Source: Calonectria ilicicola
Taxonomy: Eukaryota > Ascomycota > Sordariomycetes > Hypocreales > Nectriaceae
NCBI GenBank assembly: GCA_020809705.1
Contig: CP085828.1
Coordinates: 1,054,001-1,118,000 of the forward strand
DNA length: 64,000 bases
Direction of reading: 5' to 3'
In this document: in pieces, positions 46,744 through 59,102 of the stretch
Layout of the letters: each line of letters begins with the position of its first letter
Position numbering within the stretch: the first letter of the stretch is position 1
The notes under the pieces: generated by a model
What the model was told of the DNA's origin: nothing
The model's input: only the letters and a program-made list of their open reading frames with translations
Databases searched by the model: none
Made by a program: the position numbers and the translations under genes

Positions 46744-47707
46744 TCAATTTACCGCGTGCCTGACTTCATAGTCACGGTATGCCATCATGAGAAACCCCAA
46801 TAACGCTCGCCTCATTTGATCCCTCGCATGGATCAACGTCATTTTGCAACTATTACCTCCATCCGTACCATTCCGATCGGTCATGACAAGCAAAACCAAA
46901 TTATCCCAGTCAAAGATTGCAACATATTGGGTATTGTATTTGTGGGAGTAGTTGACTGCTTGTTTGAGAAATTTCTTGGAGTTTCCCACGAATTCAGTCT
47001 CTGGTTCGATCTCAAGTGCCTCTGCGTCTGCCAAAATCGTCTTTAGTTGGGTCTCGGTTTTGTTCGCATTCTCGATTTCGTTGGTGTGGATTGCTTCATG
47101 TCGCTTGAATTCGAGAACCGCAAATGGATCTCTTTTGCTTTTATCGGTTCTGGACTAGACATGCCAGCAATAATCGGTTCTCACAGTCACTGTTTTGAGA
47201 TTACCTTCCTTTTCGTTGGGTGTATTGTTACCCTTGGGCGTATCAGACAGCCGAATTCTGTGGTCTGCATCACTCGTGACCTTGAATTCGCCGATGACCT
47301 TTCTCAAAGCCAAATTCACGGGGTGAAGAAAATAGAGGGAAGCAGCACTCCGGACATCGGCCTCATTGACCAGGAAAATGGAGGGATCGATTGGCGCAAG
47401 CTGCCCATCCATGACTGGGTCCCACTCTTCCCTACGGAGTTTTGCTTTTTCTGAATGGATGGAGATTTCTGTCGAAGGACTGAAGAATAGTTTGAGGATC
47501 CTTTGGGTTGTTAGGATGATTAGGATCGTCAAGCTGCAGGGAATCATCGCGGGACACCGGAGGTTGATGAGGAAGAGGAACCCTAGTTTGAGGACGGTGA
47601 ACAAGAGGAGCCTCAGAAATCCGAGCAGCAGATTTTTGGGGATTATCTCCGGCTTTATTGGGAGGCTTGTTGTTCTCAGAAGAATTGGATCCGATGGTAG
47701 AGCTCAT
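46744..47707 (-). pseudogene. broken gene with E-x-K nuclease-like motif
   Basis: Starts at 47707 (MSSTIGSNSSENNKPPNKAG). After about 85 residues the coding sense moves to another frame near 47445 (frame 1 ...DRNLHPFRKS, frame 2 SEKAKLRREEWDPVMDGQ), so there is a frameshift or an undetected intron. The second frame then meets TAG at 47155-47157 and continues cleanly (SRTDKSKRDPFAVLEFKRHE) to a stop at 46744. AVLEFKR resembles the E-x-K strand of PD-(D/E)XK-fold nucleases. The region KKFLKQAVNYSHKYNTQYVA then IFDWDNLVLL recalls uncharacterised fungal proteins with this fold. The N-terminus is Ser/Asn/Pro-rich. Two separate lesions make a pseudogene likely. Family assignment is tentative. Confidence 0.6.
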
Positions 47708-49038
47708 GTTTCCGTCCGATGGTGGAGGTCTAAAGGGTTGAAGTCTGTTTTATTTGCAGTGTCTGGTTTCTGGCGTCTGGTTTCTGGATTTGAAGTTCGG
47801 AGCGATACGTGAATTTATACTTTGAAGCCAGGTAAATGAAATATGAATGGCCATTCTCTCGCAGTTGAATGCAGCGTCAAGAGGGTTGTCTCAAACCAAC
47901 ACCAACTGCCGTCACAATCAGCCTAGAATCCAGCGATGCCTATCTAGGCGAACATGCCCCGACTTGCCCCATATATTTGTTGGACCTTACAATAACTTAT
48001 GCCGTATGACTCCTTGATGAAAAAAAATTGGAAATTTCAATCACCAACCGAGCAATGTGATTAAAAAAAGTGTTGTTGGTTGAGTGTCAAGTGAGTGACG
48101 GAATACATGACATGTGGGTCAATTCTTTCAGAATCCGAAGAGAAATAAGAACCACACGAGAGGGATTTCCATAATGTTACAAGACAATTATATATTATAT
48201 AGAACTGGTTTTGTTTGTTTTGGTTGTCCATTTTCCCTCGCCTGCTCTGGAGTTTCCTAATTCATTTCTGGCGGTGTGGTCTGTTTCTTGCTAACTGTTT
48301 GAGCGCCTAGAACTCCAGCACCAACACCCCTCCAACCCTTCCGATATTATTGGAAGCTTTTATTATCAAAAATCCGGAACATTAAGCGCCATAATATCCA
48401 GTCACGCGCCAGTTGGGTAGGTGGGAGCCCAGAGATACAATCTTTTGCCAGTTTTATCCGCATGGTCCTCGATTGTTGGCTGTATACCAAAGCCCGTCTT
48501 ATTGATATCAAGCTAAGTAAACCCATCAGTCACTAATGATGCTACAAAGTTCGAACAAGTTAACAGTTACAAACAGGGGCGAGATTTAACTAATACATCC
48601 CGCCCGCTAATTCATTTTCTTACCCTCAAAGAGATTACTTGATATACATTGGTAAATTCATTTCAGAAATTGATGAACTGATGGATGGCATATGATAACA
48701 TGATTAGTGTCACGAGTACTTGTGCTATGGTAGGGGACACGTCAGATCCTGTCGTAACCAACAATCACACTTATTGTATCAGGACATTGTTTAAGTAATC
48801 TAGGCTTAAAAAATACGAACCCTCATGTGACAGGACCAGTGTGAAATCGTCTAAGATAGTTTGAATCACATTCGGGTGGCCTAAGGTGTTGGTAGAGGTC
48901 AAATATTATACCGGTTTATGAAGTGTTGGTGATACATGTACAAACAGTGGAGGGGTTCACTCTTTCAAAAATTGCATTGTATTAATCGAATATTGCTCAC
49001 AGATTATGATGCATTGTAGGAAACCACGATGATATCCT
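47708..49038. other. intergenic region
   Basis: 1.3 kb with promoter of the broken gene (-) and 3' side of the kinase-like gene (-). No coding signal. Confidence 0.4.
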
Positions 49039-50103
49039 CTACTCTAGTCCAACGACTTCAAAGTTCTCGTAGAAGCCATATTTCTCCCTGTACCAATCCG
49101 GATAGCTAGAAAAGCCTTTAGGGTCATCTCCCCACCTAGTCATCAGCCATCCTCTAAAATGCTTCGTATCTCGATGGGATGCGGGAGCCAGCATTTGCAA
49201 ATCCTCCCCGCATTTCTTCCAGAAGCGATCACGGGGATTGACGGGCAGGTCTCGCTTTTTAAGATGATTTATTTTCGAATGGGGGACACTTTTAACAATG
49301 CTCCAGCCAAAGTCGATCAAAAATACTTTCGGCGTCTCTGTCTTGAGCTCGGCAATCATAACATTTCGAGGAGCAAGGTCACTTTGGCATATACCTGCAG
49401 ATTCAAGCTTAGAATCGGCCTCGAAGATTTTTGCAAGAATATCCAGTCGCATATTGGCAGTAACACCTTTGAATGTTATTTCTTCTTGACCATTTCTCTT
49501 TTCTTCGGCTTCGTTTTCCAGTAAATTGTACAAGCTATCACCTGAGACCCATTCAATCAAGACCATGCGGACTGGTCTTTTTAGTGTTGGAGAACCTTGT
49601 AGGGGCATGTCAAATGTCCAAGATCCGAAGTAAGCAGGGGTAAATTCGCCGTTGTGTCCAGACTTTTCGATTTCTGCATAAGCGGTGGCTTCTGAAGAAT
49701 ATTCACTTTCTGCCGAGAAAGTCGGATCTCGAGGTTCGCTAAAGGGTAGCCATTCGTAATAAAGAGGGTCATAGATCTTGGCCACATATGTCTTTATAGT
49801 GTTTCCGTCAAGATGACAGCGTGCTACTTGTGCCCCGCGACCATCTTCACAGGCAATCTCGCCAATTATTTCAACAGTGTGTCGTGTTGTATCTGGATGA
49901 AGTGGCGTATCCTGTGGCGGCGACTGAAGACACCACTCGGTCAGGGGTAGTTCACTGTAAATTGACCATGAGCCTGGTTGACGTATTCCTTCTGCTTCAT
50001 TATACCCAAGACCACAGGGCTCAGGTGGGATATGACGGTTTATGGTGAGGGTTAGGCCCTTTTTGTATGGAAGAGGCGGCTTGCGAGGGTCTGGCAGGGA
50101 CAT
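49039..50103 (-). CDS. protein-kinase-like family protein, intact paralogue
   Basis: Intronless, 354 residues, starting MSLPDPRKPPLPYKKGLTL. It keeps the kinase-like skeleton: VAKIYDPLYYEW (Lys), SSEATAYAEIEKSG (helix-C Glu), RMVLIEWVSGDSL (hinge), DLAPRNVMIAE (catalytic Asp and Asn) and VFLIDFGWS (DFG). The catalytic loop has Gln-Ser-Asp (ICQSDLAPRN) where the broken paralogue at 32261 has His-Asp-Asp, so the canonical HxD His is missing here. Such fungal proteins are usually left unnamed; whether they phosphorylate proteins or small molecules, or are pseudokinases, is unknown. The conserved N-terminal block (PPxPCxxxYxEAEGxRQ) is specific to this pair in the window. Confidence 0.8.
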   Translation of the reverse strand: MSLPDPRKPPLPYKKGLTLTINRHIPPEPCGLGYNEAEGIRQPGSWSIYSELPLTEWCLQSPPQDTPLHPDTTRHTVEIIGEIACEDGRGAQVARCHLDGNTIKTYVAKIYDPLYYEWLPFSEPRDPTFSAESEYSSEATAYAEIEKSGHNGEFTPAYFGSWTFDMPLQGSPTLKRPVRMVLIEWVSGDSLYNLLENEAEEKRNGQEEITFKGVTANMRLDILAKIFEADSKLESAGICQSDLAPRNVMIAELKTETPKVFLIDFGWSIVKSVPHSKINHLKKRDLPVNPRDRFWKKCGEDLQMLAPASHRDTKHFRGWLMTRWGDDPKGFSSYPDWYREKYGFYENFEVVGLE

Positions 50104-51059
50104 GCTTGATAGCTGAGGTTGTAGGGTGTTTTAAAGACGAATGAAGTGGGTTTTTGTCCTTTTGTTACGAAAGGACTTTGGTTTTGGGGGTGCCCAGGTA
50201 TTAATACTCAATGGTAGAGCATCCTCCAAGAACAGCGCACCAGGTTTCTCACAAGCTCAGCACAGGAATAACCAGATGTTGGTTGTTGGTTGTTGATTGC
50301 TGGTGTTGCTCGTTGGTTGTAACCGCCTGCGAACTCCCCCCTGCTTAGTCTTGAGCCACGCTGGCAATGGGACCTAACTCTCTGGTCGGTCACTGGTGTG
50401 CCCCTCCTTTGCCGCCTATGTCCAAAGACCCCGCCACGCGAGTGACAGCCGACAGGGTCATGAGAAAATCGGTCTATCACACCAGGGTAAGTTGTATTAT
50501 GTGGCTGGGCTTCATGCTATTTTCGGAATTAACTTGGGTTTTATGAATTAATGGTGGTTTTGTTGGATAAATTATGCGACCACTCACCATGTACCACTCG
50601 CATTGTTTTTCGGCACCCCTGCTCGCTCAGGCACCACAGACCAGAGCGAAGCATCCAGCAGCTTATGCGCCCCGCCGCCAGGTAACAGCTCGATTGCCCC
50701 CCCATTACCTCATCACCCAGCACGACCGCCACCTTGGCTCAGCCTCCCAGGCCACCCGGCTCCATCTCTGATTTCTCATCACCCTTTGACGCCTCTGACG
50801 ACTTTTCTGTCAAACGCGACAGAAGAGAGACCTCATCTACTCCCCTGCGAACTCCTTCATCGCAGGCCCCCTCACATCCCCTCTCCATCTTTGAACCAGC
50901 TACTTGGCGGGGTTGAGCTCTGCCTGGTGCTGCATCCCCTCGACAACCCCGACAACTCTCTCACGCACCGCCTCCAACATTTCCTCTCCGCCTGCCATAG
51001 ACAAGCTGGGGAAGCGAAAGCTCTCCAACGGGGAGTCACCTACATCCCATAAACGCATC
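50104..51059. promoter_or_regulatory. shared upstream region of kinase-like gene and E1 gene
   Basis: About 950 bp between divergent genes. The E1 side is a pyrimidine-rich leader. Open frames around 50574-51052 are leader shadows. Confidence 0.45.
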
Positions 51060-54000
51060 ATGGCTGTGAGTAGCTTCTCCTCCCTGCCTTCCTCCTTTCC
51101 CCTGCCCTGCCCTTCCCTTCTCTGCCCCGCAGCAGAGCTATCATGCCATGACCGCTACTGTGTCATCGCGATGGCCCGAAAGCACCCTCGTTCTGTCCAC
51201 GCCATAGCGACTACCGTCTCGATACTAACGGCGCATCTCCCCTCAGGAATCAAAGCTCCCCGAGGTCGACCTCGCAACCCGCATGCAGGTCGACGACTCT
51301 GTTGTCGGAACCACCGAGATCGATGAGTCCCTCTACAGCAGACAGCTCTATGTCCTTGGCCACGAGGCCATGAAGCGCATGAGCGCTTCAAACGTCCTTA
51401 TCGTTGGTCTCAAGGGCCTCGGTGTCGAAATCGCCAAGAACATCGCCTTGGCCGGTGTCAAGAGCCTCACACTCTACGACCCCGCCCCCGCCCAGTTGGC
51501 CGATCTGTCCTCCCAGTTTTTCCTCGCCCCCGAAGATGTTGGAAAGCCCAGAGACGAGGTTACCGCTCCTCGAGTGGCTGAGCTCAACGCCTACACTCCC
51601 GTCAAAGTCCACCAGTCCCCAGGGTCAGCTTCTATCCTCGCCGTCAGTGCATCCAGTGGTGTTATGCTAACCGTGGTATCAGACTCACCGAAAACCTTTC
51701 GCAATTCGACAAATACCAAATCGTGGTCTTGACAAATGTCCCCATCGACGCCCAGAAGGCCATCGCCGACTACTGCCACACCAAAGGCATCTACATTGTC
51801 ATCGCCGACACCTTCGGTCTCTTTGGTTCCATCTTTTGCGATTTTGGCGAAAAGTTCACCGTCATGGACCCAACAGGCGAGACCCCTCTCAGCGGAATTC
51901 TTGCAGGAATCGATGAGGAAGGTCTTGTTTCGGCTCTTGACGAAACTCGACACGGCCTGGAAGATGGCGATTATGTTACTTTCACCGAAATCGAGGGAAT
52001 GGAGGCCTTGAACAATTCCGAACCTCGCAAAATCACAGTCAAGGGTCCCTATACCTTTTCGATTGGTGATGTCAGCGGTCTAGGCCAATACAAGCGTGGT
52101 GGCATGTACCAGCAGGTCAAGATGCCCAAGATCATCAACTTTAAGACCTTTACCACTGCGCTCAAGGAGCCCGAGTTCTTGTTCTCCGACTTTGCCAAGT
52201 TCGACCGACCTCAGCAACTCCACCTCGGTTTCCAGTCTCTTCACGCTTTCCAGCTTTCCAAGAAGCGACTTCCCAACCCTATGGATGACGAAGATGCGAA
52301 CATCGTTCTCGGCGCAGCTAAGAAATTCGCCGAAGAGGAAGGTCTTGAAGTCGAGTTTGACGAGAAACTGATCAAGGAGCTAAGCTACCAGGCAACTGGT
52401 GACCTTAACCCCATGGCTGCCTTCTTCGGTGGTATTACGGCTCAGGAGATTTTGAAGGCCGTTTCAGGAAAGTTCCAGCCTGTTAACCAATGGATGTACT
52501 TTGATTCTCTCGAGTCTCTCCCTACATCTACCAAGCGCTCGGTAGAACTTTGCAAGCCGATTGGAAGCCGCTATGATGGACAGATTGCTGTCTTTGGTAC
52601 AGAATATCAGAACAAGATTGCAAACCTGAAGCAATTCCTTGTTGGTGCTGGTGCCATCGGTTGTGAGATGCTCAAGAACTGGGCGATGATTGGCCTGGGT
52701 ACGGGACCTGAAGGCAAGATTTGGGTCACGGATATGGATTCGATTGAGCGAAGCAACCTGAACAGACAGTTCCTCTTCCGCGCAAACGATGTTGGTGGCA
52801 TGAAGAGTGACTGCGCGGCCAAGGCTGTCCAGCGAATGAACCCTGAGCTTGAGGGTCACATCGTAACCCTCAAGGAGCGTGTCAGCCCTGAGACTGAAAA
52901 CGTTTTCAACGAGGAATTCTGGCAGAACCTCGATGGCGTCACCAATGCTCTGGACAACGTTGAGGCCCGAACCTACGTTGATCGACGATGTGTCTTCTTC
53001 CGCAAGCCTCTCCTCGAGAGCGGTACTCTTGGAACCAAGGGTAACACGCAGGTTGTCCTCCCTCACATCACAGAGTCGTACTCGTCTTCTCAAGACCCCC
53101 CTGAGAAGGAGTTCCCTATGTGCACAATTCGAAGCTTCCCCAACCGTATTGAGCACACGATTGCTTGGTCCAAGGAGTACATGTTTGAGCGATGCTTTGT
53201 CAAGGCTCCTCAAACCGTCAACCTTTATCTCTCCCAGCCCAACTTCCTTGAAACTACCCTAAAGCAGGGCGGTAACCAGAAGGACACTCTTGAGACGATT
53301 CGCAACTACCTAACAACAGAGCGACCCCGAACCTTTGAGGACTGTATTGCCTGGGCGCGTATGCTTTTTGAGACAGAGTTCTCCAACAAGATCCAGCAGT
53401 TGCTCTACAACTTCCCCAAGGACTCTGAGACCTCCACCGGCACGCCATTCTGGTCTGGACCCAAGCGTGCCCCTGATGCGCTCAAGTTCGATCCCAACAA
53501 TGCGACTCATTTTGGATTCGTTGTGGCTGCTGCAAACCTACACGCATTCAACTACAACATCAAGTCCCCTGGCACTGATAAGGCTATCTACTTGCGAGAG
53601 TTGGAGAACGTCATTGTACCAGACTTTTCTCCTGACTCAAATGTCAAGATCCAGGCAGATGATAAGGAGCCTGTAAGTGCTACTTTGGTCTTTCATATTA
53701 TACAATTAGGCTGACAATAAATAGGACCCGAACGCTGGTGGCGATGATGATGGCGATGAGCTAGACAAGTTGATGGCTAGCCTTCCCTCTCCGAACACAC
53801 TTTCTGGTTTCCAGCTGGTGCCAGTTGATTTTGAGAAGGACGACGATTCCAACCACCACATTGACTTCATTACTGCCTGTAGCAACTTGAGAGCAGAGAA
53901 CTACAAGATTGAGCCTGCTGACCGACACAAAACCAAGTTTATCGCTGGCAAGATCATCCCTGCTATTGCCACCACCACGGCGTTGGTTACCGGATTGGTG

Positions 54001-54453
54001 GTTCTTGAGCTTTACAAGGTCATTGATGGCAAGGATGATATTGAGCAGTACAAGAACGGATTTATCAACTTGGCGCTGCCTTTCTTCGGCTTCAGTGAAC
54101 CCATTGCTAGCCCCAAGGTTGAATACAAGGGACCCGACGGCAAGGTCACACTTGACAAGATTTGGGACCGCTTTGAGCTAGAGGATATAACACTCCAGGA
54201 ACTTCTAGACGACTTCAAGAAGCGCGGTTTGACCATTAGCATGTTGAGCTCAGGGGTCAGTCTCTTGTATGCTGCCTTCTTCCCTCCAAGCAAGCTTAAG
54301 GAACGTTATGGTCTGAAGCTCAGCAAGTTGGTCGAGACTATCTCCAAGAAGCCCATTCCTTCACACCAAAAGGAGGTCATCTTTGAGATTGTTGCTGAGG
54401 ATCTTGACGAGGAGGATGTTGAGGTTCCTTACATTAAGGTCAAGATTGCATGA
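51060..54453 (+). CDS. UBA1: ubiquitin-activating enzyme E1
   Basis: Four exons: 51060-51065, 51247-51623, 51683-53672 and 53725-54453, 1033 residues; introns 181, 59 and 52 bp. The first exon is only ATG GCT and splices to give [16 protein letters not shown]1 adenylates ubiquitin and holds it as a thioester for E2 enzymes. The inactive adenylation half has [17 protein letters not shown] and [19 protein letters not shown]. The active half has [20 protein letters not shown] and the [17 protein letters not shown] loop. The catalytic cysteine is Cys608 in [14 protein letters not shown]-terminal ubiquitin-fold domain ends in [13 protein letters not shown]. Length matches yeast Uba1 (1024). Essential; cytosol and nucleus. 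Confidence 0.97.
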
Positions 54454-55309
54454 TTTGTACAGTTTGAAGTACTATAGATGACGCGATGATTATTGCCAGG
54501 AAACAACTGGCTGGATGCAGTGGATGATACAATTAAGATAGATAAATACTACTCTTTAGCCCTGGTTACGAAGTCAACTTGGATTGGCAATGGTTCTGAG
54601 TGACACATGCTGCTGAGGTCTGGATTCGGGGGGGGGAGTGTCTTCTAGACATTGGTACCGTTCCTGGTGTACTCATGTGTAAATGACTAACGCGATGGTA
54701 TATTTTGGTGTGAACTATACCCGTATTCCGATCGAAAAAGTAAAAAATGAAGCACATCATAGTTGCATACACCCAACAACGATAGGCTAATCTGCTGCCT
54801 TAGTTGGCCCTGTGACAAAGCGATTCGTCATGTTATCCAGCAGTGCTGGGTTGATGACTGATGCAGCAATAGCCGCTAGCGAAAAGCGGGGTGGCGGGCT
54901 TTAGTTGGATTACGCTGCCATTATCAATGCAGCACGGCCACTCCTTGAGCAATTGCGGAGTTTTCGGCGAGGGGGCTTGCTTGAATGGAAGGCTATGGGT
55001 TGCTCTGGAGTTCCCGAACGAGGGTTAGCTGACACATGTCAAGTGCAGATTGACTCTGTGGGCGCTGCGAGATGGTGTCCTTTTTGTCATGAGAGGGACG
55101 CCTCTGCTGAGAAAGTCTTAGCGAGCAACAACGGCGACGGAAGCGATTCGACGCTGGACAGCCCGCCCTGCGAGTGAGAGCTGAGGTGCTACCATACCAT
55201 ACTAGATTTCCCTCTATTTGCACTCCCACCTCCCTCCACAGGCTAAGTATATATAGACTTGCATCACTCGGTATTGAGGGGCTCTGCCTCCTCTTCTTCT
55301 CCGATATCA
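54454..55309. other. intergenic between E1 and ECM4-like gene
   Basis: Tandem spacer holding the E1 3' UTR and the next promoter. No coding signal accepted. Confidence 0.4.
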
Positions 55310-56784
55310 ATGCAGAGAGTCAGCACTCGAGCATTGAGAGCAGCCTGCAGCAGGAATCTACAGCAACAGCAATTAGCCGCCAGATCGTTGTCTTCGTTTT
55401 CGCATACGTCATCCTCGACACCCTCACCAAACCTCACCAGCACCGCATTTCCAATTCAGAACAGAATGGTAAGTCGTTGCTGTTTTTATCCGATGGGGGG
55501 CATACAGTCTGTACGCCTGTGTCTACATTCAGACATGTACCTGGAGTCAATTGCCGAATTGGACACATACACCCGTCTGAGGTGAGAACTCTGCTGACAA
55601 TGGACGCATTCACAGGCTAGCACTATCGCCAAGGTCACTGACTGGGTCAAGCCCGGCGACAAGTCGGGCGAGTTCAAGCGCCAGGTCAGCTCGTTCCGCG
55701 ACAGCATCTCGCGCGAGGCCGACGCAAAGTACCCGCCCGAGAAGGGTCGCTACCACCTCTACGTTAGCTATGCCTGTCCCTGGGCGCACCGCACCCTGAT
55801 TGCGCGCAAGCTCAAGGGCCTCGAGGACATTGTTTCCTTCTCCGTTGTCCACTGGCACCTCGGCCAGGGCGGCTGGCGCTTTGCCACCACCGAGGACACT
55901 GAGATCCCCGGCGAGAACGTCATCCCTGACCCTGTCGAGGGACACGAGGCATTCAAGAAGCTGAGCGATGTGTACTTTGAGTCCGAGAAGGACTTTGACG
56001 GGCGTTACACTGTGCCCGTCCTGTACGACAAGAAGACCAAGCACATTGTCAGCAATGAGAGCAGCGAGATTCTGCGCATGTTTGGCACCGAGGTGAGTGC
56101 TGTTTGAGATGCTAAGCCACGCCTGGATTTGAGACCAGCTAACACATATACAGTTTGACGACATCATTGAGGAGAAGTACAAGGCCGTCCAGCTGTACCC
56201 CGAGGCGCTGCGTGCCAAGATTGAGGAGACTCACGAATGGACCTATGACCTGATTAACAACGGCGTGTACAAGGCTGGATTCGCCACAACCAGCGAGGCC
56301 TATGAGCGCAATGTCATTGCTCTCTTTGAGGCTCTTGATCGCGCTGAGAAGCATCTCTCGGAGCAAAAGGATGGTCCTTTTTACCTTGGTGCCCACCTTA
56401 CCGAGGTGGACGTCCGATTGTGAGTCTTTTTTTTTCTCTACCTCATTCCTTATCTCCTCCATCCATCCGATATATGCCATCCAGCATGAAACTAACAACG
56501 CATGCGCATCTAGGTACGTGACACTGATCCGATTCGACCCCGTCTACGTGCAGCACTTCAAGTGCAACATCCGTGACATCCGTTCAGGTTACCCGGCGGT
56601 GCACCGATGGATGCGCAACTTGTACTGGAATGAGCCGGCCTTTGGGGAGACGACGCAGTTTGATCACATCAAGTGGCACTACACTCGCAGCCACACGCAG
56701 ATCAACCCGTTCGGCATCACCCCTGTGGGACCCTTGCCCCATGTGCTGCCGCTTGATGAGGAGGTTACCGCTGCCAAGAAGTAA
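55310..56784 (+). CDS. ECM4: ECM4/omega-class glutathione transferase, glutathionyl-hydroquinone reductase type
   Basis: Four exons: 55310-55468, 55616-56092, 56154-56419 and 56514-56784, 390 residues; introns 147, 61 and 94 bp. The first exon encodes an Arg/Ser/Gln-rich presequence ([20 protein letters not shown]) typical of mitochondrial import; it ends in Met, and the second exon opens [20 protein letters not shown], so a shorter form starting at that Met is possible. The family motif YACPWAHR carries the catalytic cysteine (Cys107), and [13 protein letters not shown] lies in the helical GST domain. The conserved C-terminal GITPVGP is present. The enzyme uses glutathione to reduce glutathionyl-hydroquinones; it is involved in oxidative and cell-wall stress in yeast. 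Confidence 0.93.
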
Positions 56785-59102
56785 AGAGCAATCGATGATA
56801 GTATATTAGTAATGAATAAATAAAAAGAAGCCAACGAATTATGGATTAAGAATGATTCAATGTGCAATGCTAGTATAAATTAACGAAGTGCTAAATCCTT
56901 AGTGTGTCCGAGCGCTGGTCTGTGAAACCGTAAAATTCGCAGAATATTTTAGTCGCATGCTTACAGCTAAGAGGTCCTATTAAGCGAGACCCGATAGTTA
57001 GGTGACGCATAAGAACAGGCACGCAGATGCATCTACAATCATGAAAGGTTACGTCACTGTACGCATCATATGCATGATATCTCAGTGACTGCTCAAAAAC
57101 CCTGGGGCCAATTCTCTGAGCCCGGTGGCTGAGCAGAGGGAAAGCTTATTTATTTCTTATTTCCAATTTGTTCCATGCTTTTCTTGAGAAAAATGTCGAT
57201 GGGTACACGGCAATAGTCGAGCCAATCGTCTGGCTGCATGTCGTTGCTCGCCCAATTCTGGAGCTCTCCGCCTTTCTTAGGAGAGGGCCATCACCCAACC
57301 GGCTACACAGACAGCTATGTACTTTTTTTTCTTTTTTACATCCAAATCAATAAAGCCAGAGGCATCGCCTTTGGTTGGCCACATCCCTTTTTGGACCGTT
57401 TCATTTCCCTGACCTTTTAGGGCATCAAATACACAAATTCAAGGAGTTTTTATTTCATTCTTATCTGTTCTTATGAGGGTGCTAGTTTTAGTGTCCAATA
57501 TTGTCTTTCCCCCGCTTGCCTCCCACCCAGTAGGTCGTGGCGTAGGAAAACGTGGAGCTCACAAAAGACAAAGAGGCGGATCGGGAAGAGCAAAGACGGG
57601 AGCAAGAGCTCCAGTGGATCAGATTGTGGGCCACGACAAGGACAAGGCAGAGAGGAGAAGGGGAGACTGCTCTTATGAGTGACGCAGACGGAAACATGTG
57701 AGAATTAGACATGTATCAAGACAGAATGTGGGCTTAACAGGTGGCTTGGTGGTGCCAGAATTCCACCTCGCGAGACCACCTGACACTCTTTTTTTTTTTT
57801 TTTTTTTTTTTATTGAATGGCATCCTGCCAGTAGATTGGCCAGAGTGACGTGGTCGTACCTCAAAAGGTATTCCTCAACCATTCACCCATGCGGTTGAAG
57901 AAGTCTCCGGTAACGGTCAGGTCCTAGCTCCGGGGGCCGTGGGTTCTGGGCAGCAGTCTGGAAGGGGGGCCATAGGGGGCGTAGTAGCCTGGAACACAGT
58001 GGAGATGGCTGCTGGGTGCATGACTTTTCGGGGCACGCAGGGTACCAAGGGTGGTACCTGAAGCCAAATTGGGGGGGGGTCGATGTGGCGCTGACCACGG
58101 CATGCTGTCACCAACTGGTCTGCCACTGTGTATAGGTGGCCAGGCAGGTTGTGAGTGTCTGAGTGTGTCCCGTGCCAAAAAGTGTCGACAGCAACGCAGA
58201 ACAAGGCAAAAATCTACCAGTCATCAATCTGGAACCCAAGGGTAATAAAAAAAAAAAAAAAAAACCATCACCACCACCGACACCACCGCTCGGCGCCGCA
58301 GCAGCAGTAAAAAACAAGACGCACACACAGAATCCACTTCTTTTCTCCTACACACTTTCCTCCTTCGCCACCCAAACAAAACACTCGCACGCCCTCGTCT
58401 CTCTCCCTCCTCATCTCGCGCCAGTCTCAGCCATCTTCTCGCCAACCTCAGTTACACACGCACTACGGGTTTTGGCCCTTCTTCACTACTTTTTTTTTTT
58501 CCTCTCCCTCTCCCTCTCTTCTTTCCTCGCCTGCGCGACACAACGCACGCACACTACTCATAGGGCCCCTCCCACTAAAGCCCGCCCTCCCCTGCGACCC
58601 TCCGACCAGAGCCAGCGAATCATCCAGACTGCCCTCCCTCCTTCTCACCCTCACACGTTTCTCTGCCTCAATCTCCTCTCTCCACCATCCCTCGCAGCCT
58701 TGGCTGGTGACCCTACAAAACACCCAACCCACTCGTCCGCCTCGTTACCACCCTCGCAGTCGCCTCTCTCCGCCATTCCTCTCCGTGCTCCGTCGCCCCC
58801 GTCTGGATCCTATCCATCGCATCGCATAGGTGCCTGACCTACCTGACCAACCAAGACCGCATCCACAATCCACATCCACCTCACGAACGACTCTTCAATC
58901 CGCCATTCAACTCCGATAATAGGCTCTCTGCAGTCTCAATCACACCCTCTTCCGTCCAGACTCGGCTCAACCTCCCCCCCTTCCTACTCACCGTCTCCCC
59001 CAGTTGCGCGCACGAACCCACTGCCAACCACTTTTGTCCTCCTTTCTCCTGTGCGACGATCGCCTCCCGTCGGATGCGCATCGCATCGCAGCCCCCAAAA
59101 CA
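56785..59102. promoter_or_regulatory. long upstream region of the eIF4E-binding gene
   Basis: 2.3 kb. It contains a T run (about 57789-57812), an A run (about 58246-58264) and a long C/T-rich tract (about 58300-59050), probably promoter and 5' leader of the gene that starts at 59103. A 224-codon frame (58163-58837) is a product of this low-complexity DNA. No RNA gene seen. Confidence 0.45.

Noticed and set aside
52464..53213. 249-codon minus-strand frame
   Set aside because: Antisense shadow of the ubiquitin-activating enzyme exon.
58163..58837. 224-codon plus-strand frame
   Set aside because: Encoded by homopolymer and C/T-rich leader DNA; Pro/Ser/Thr/His composition is what such DNA gives by chance.
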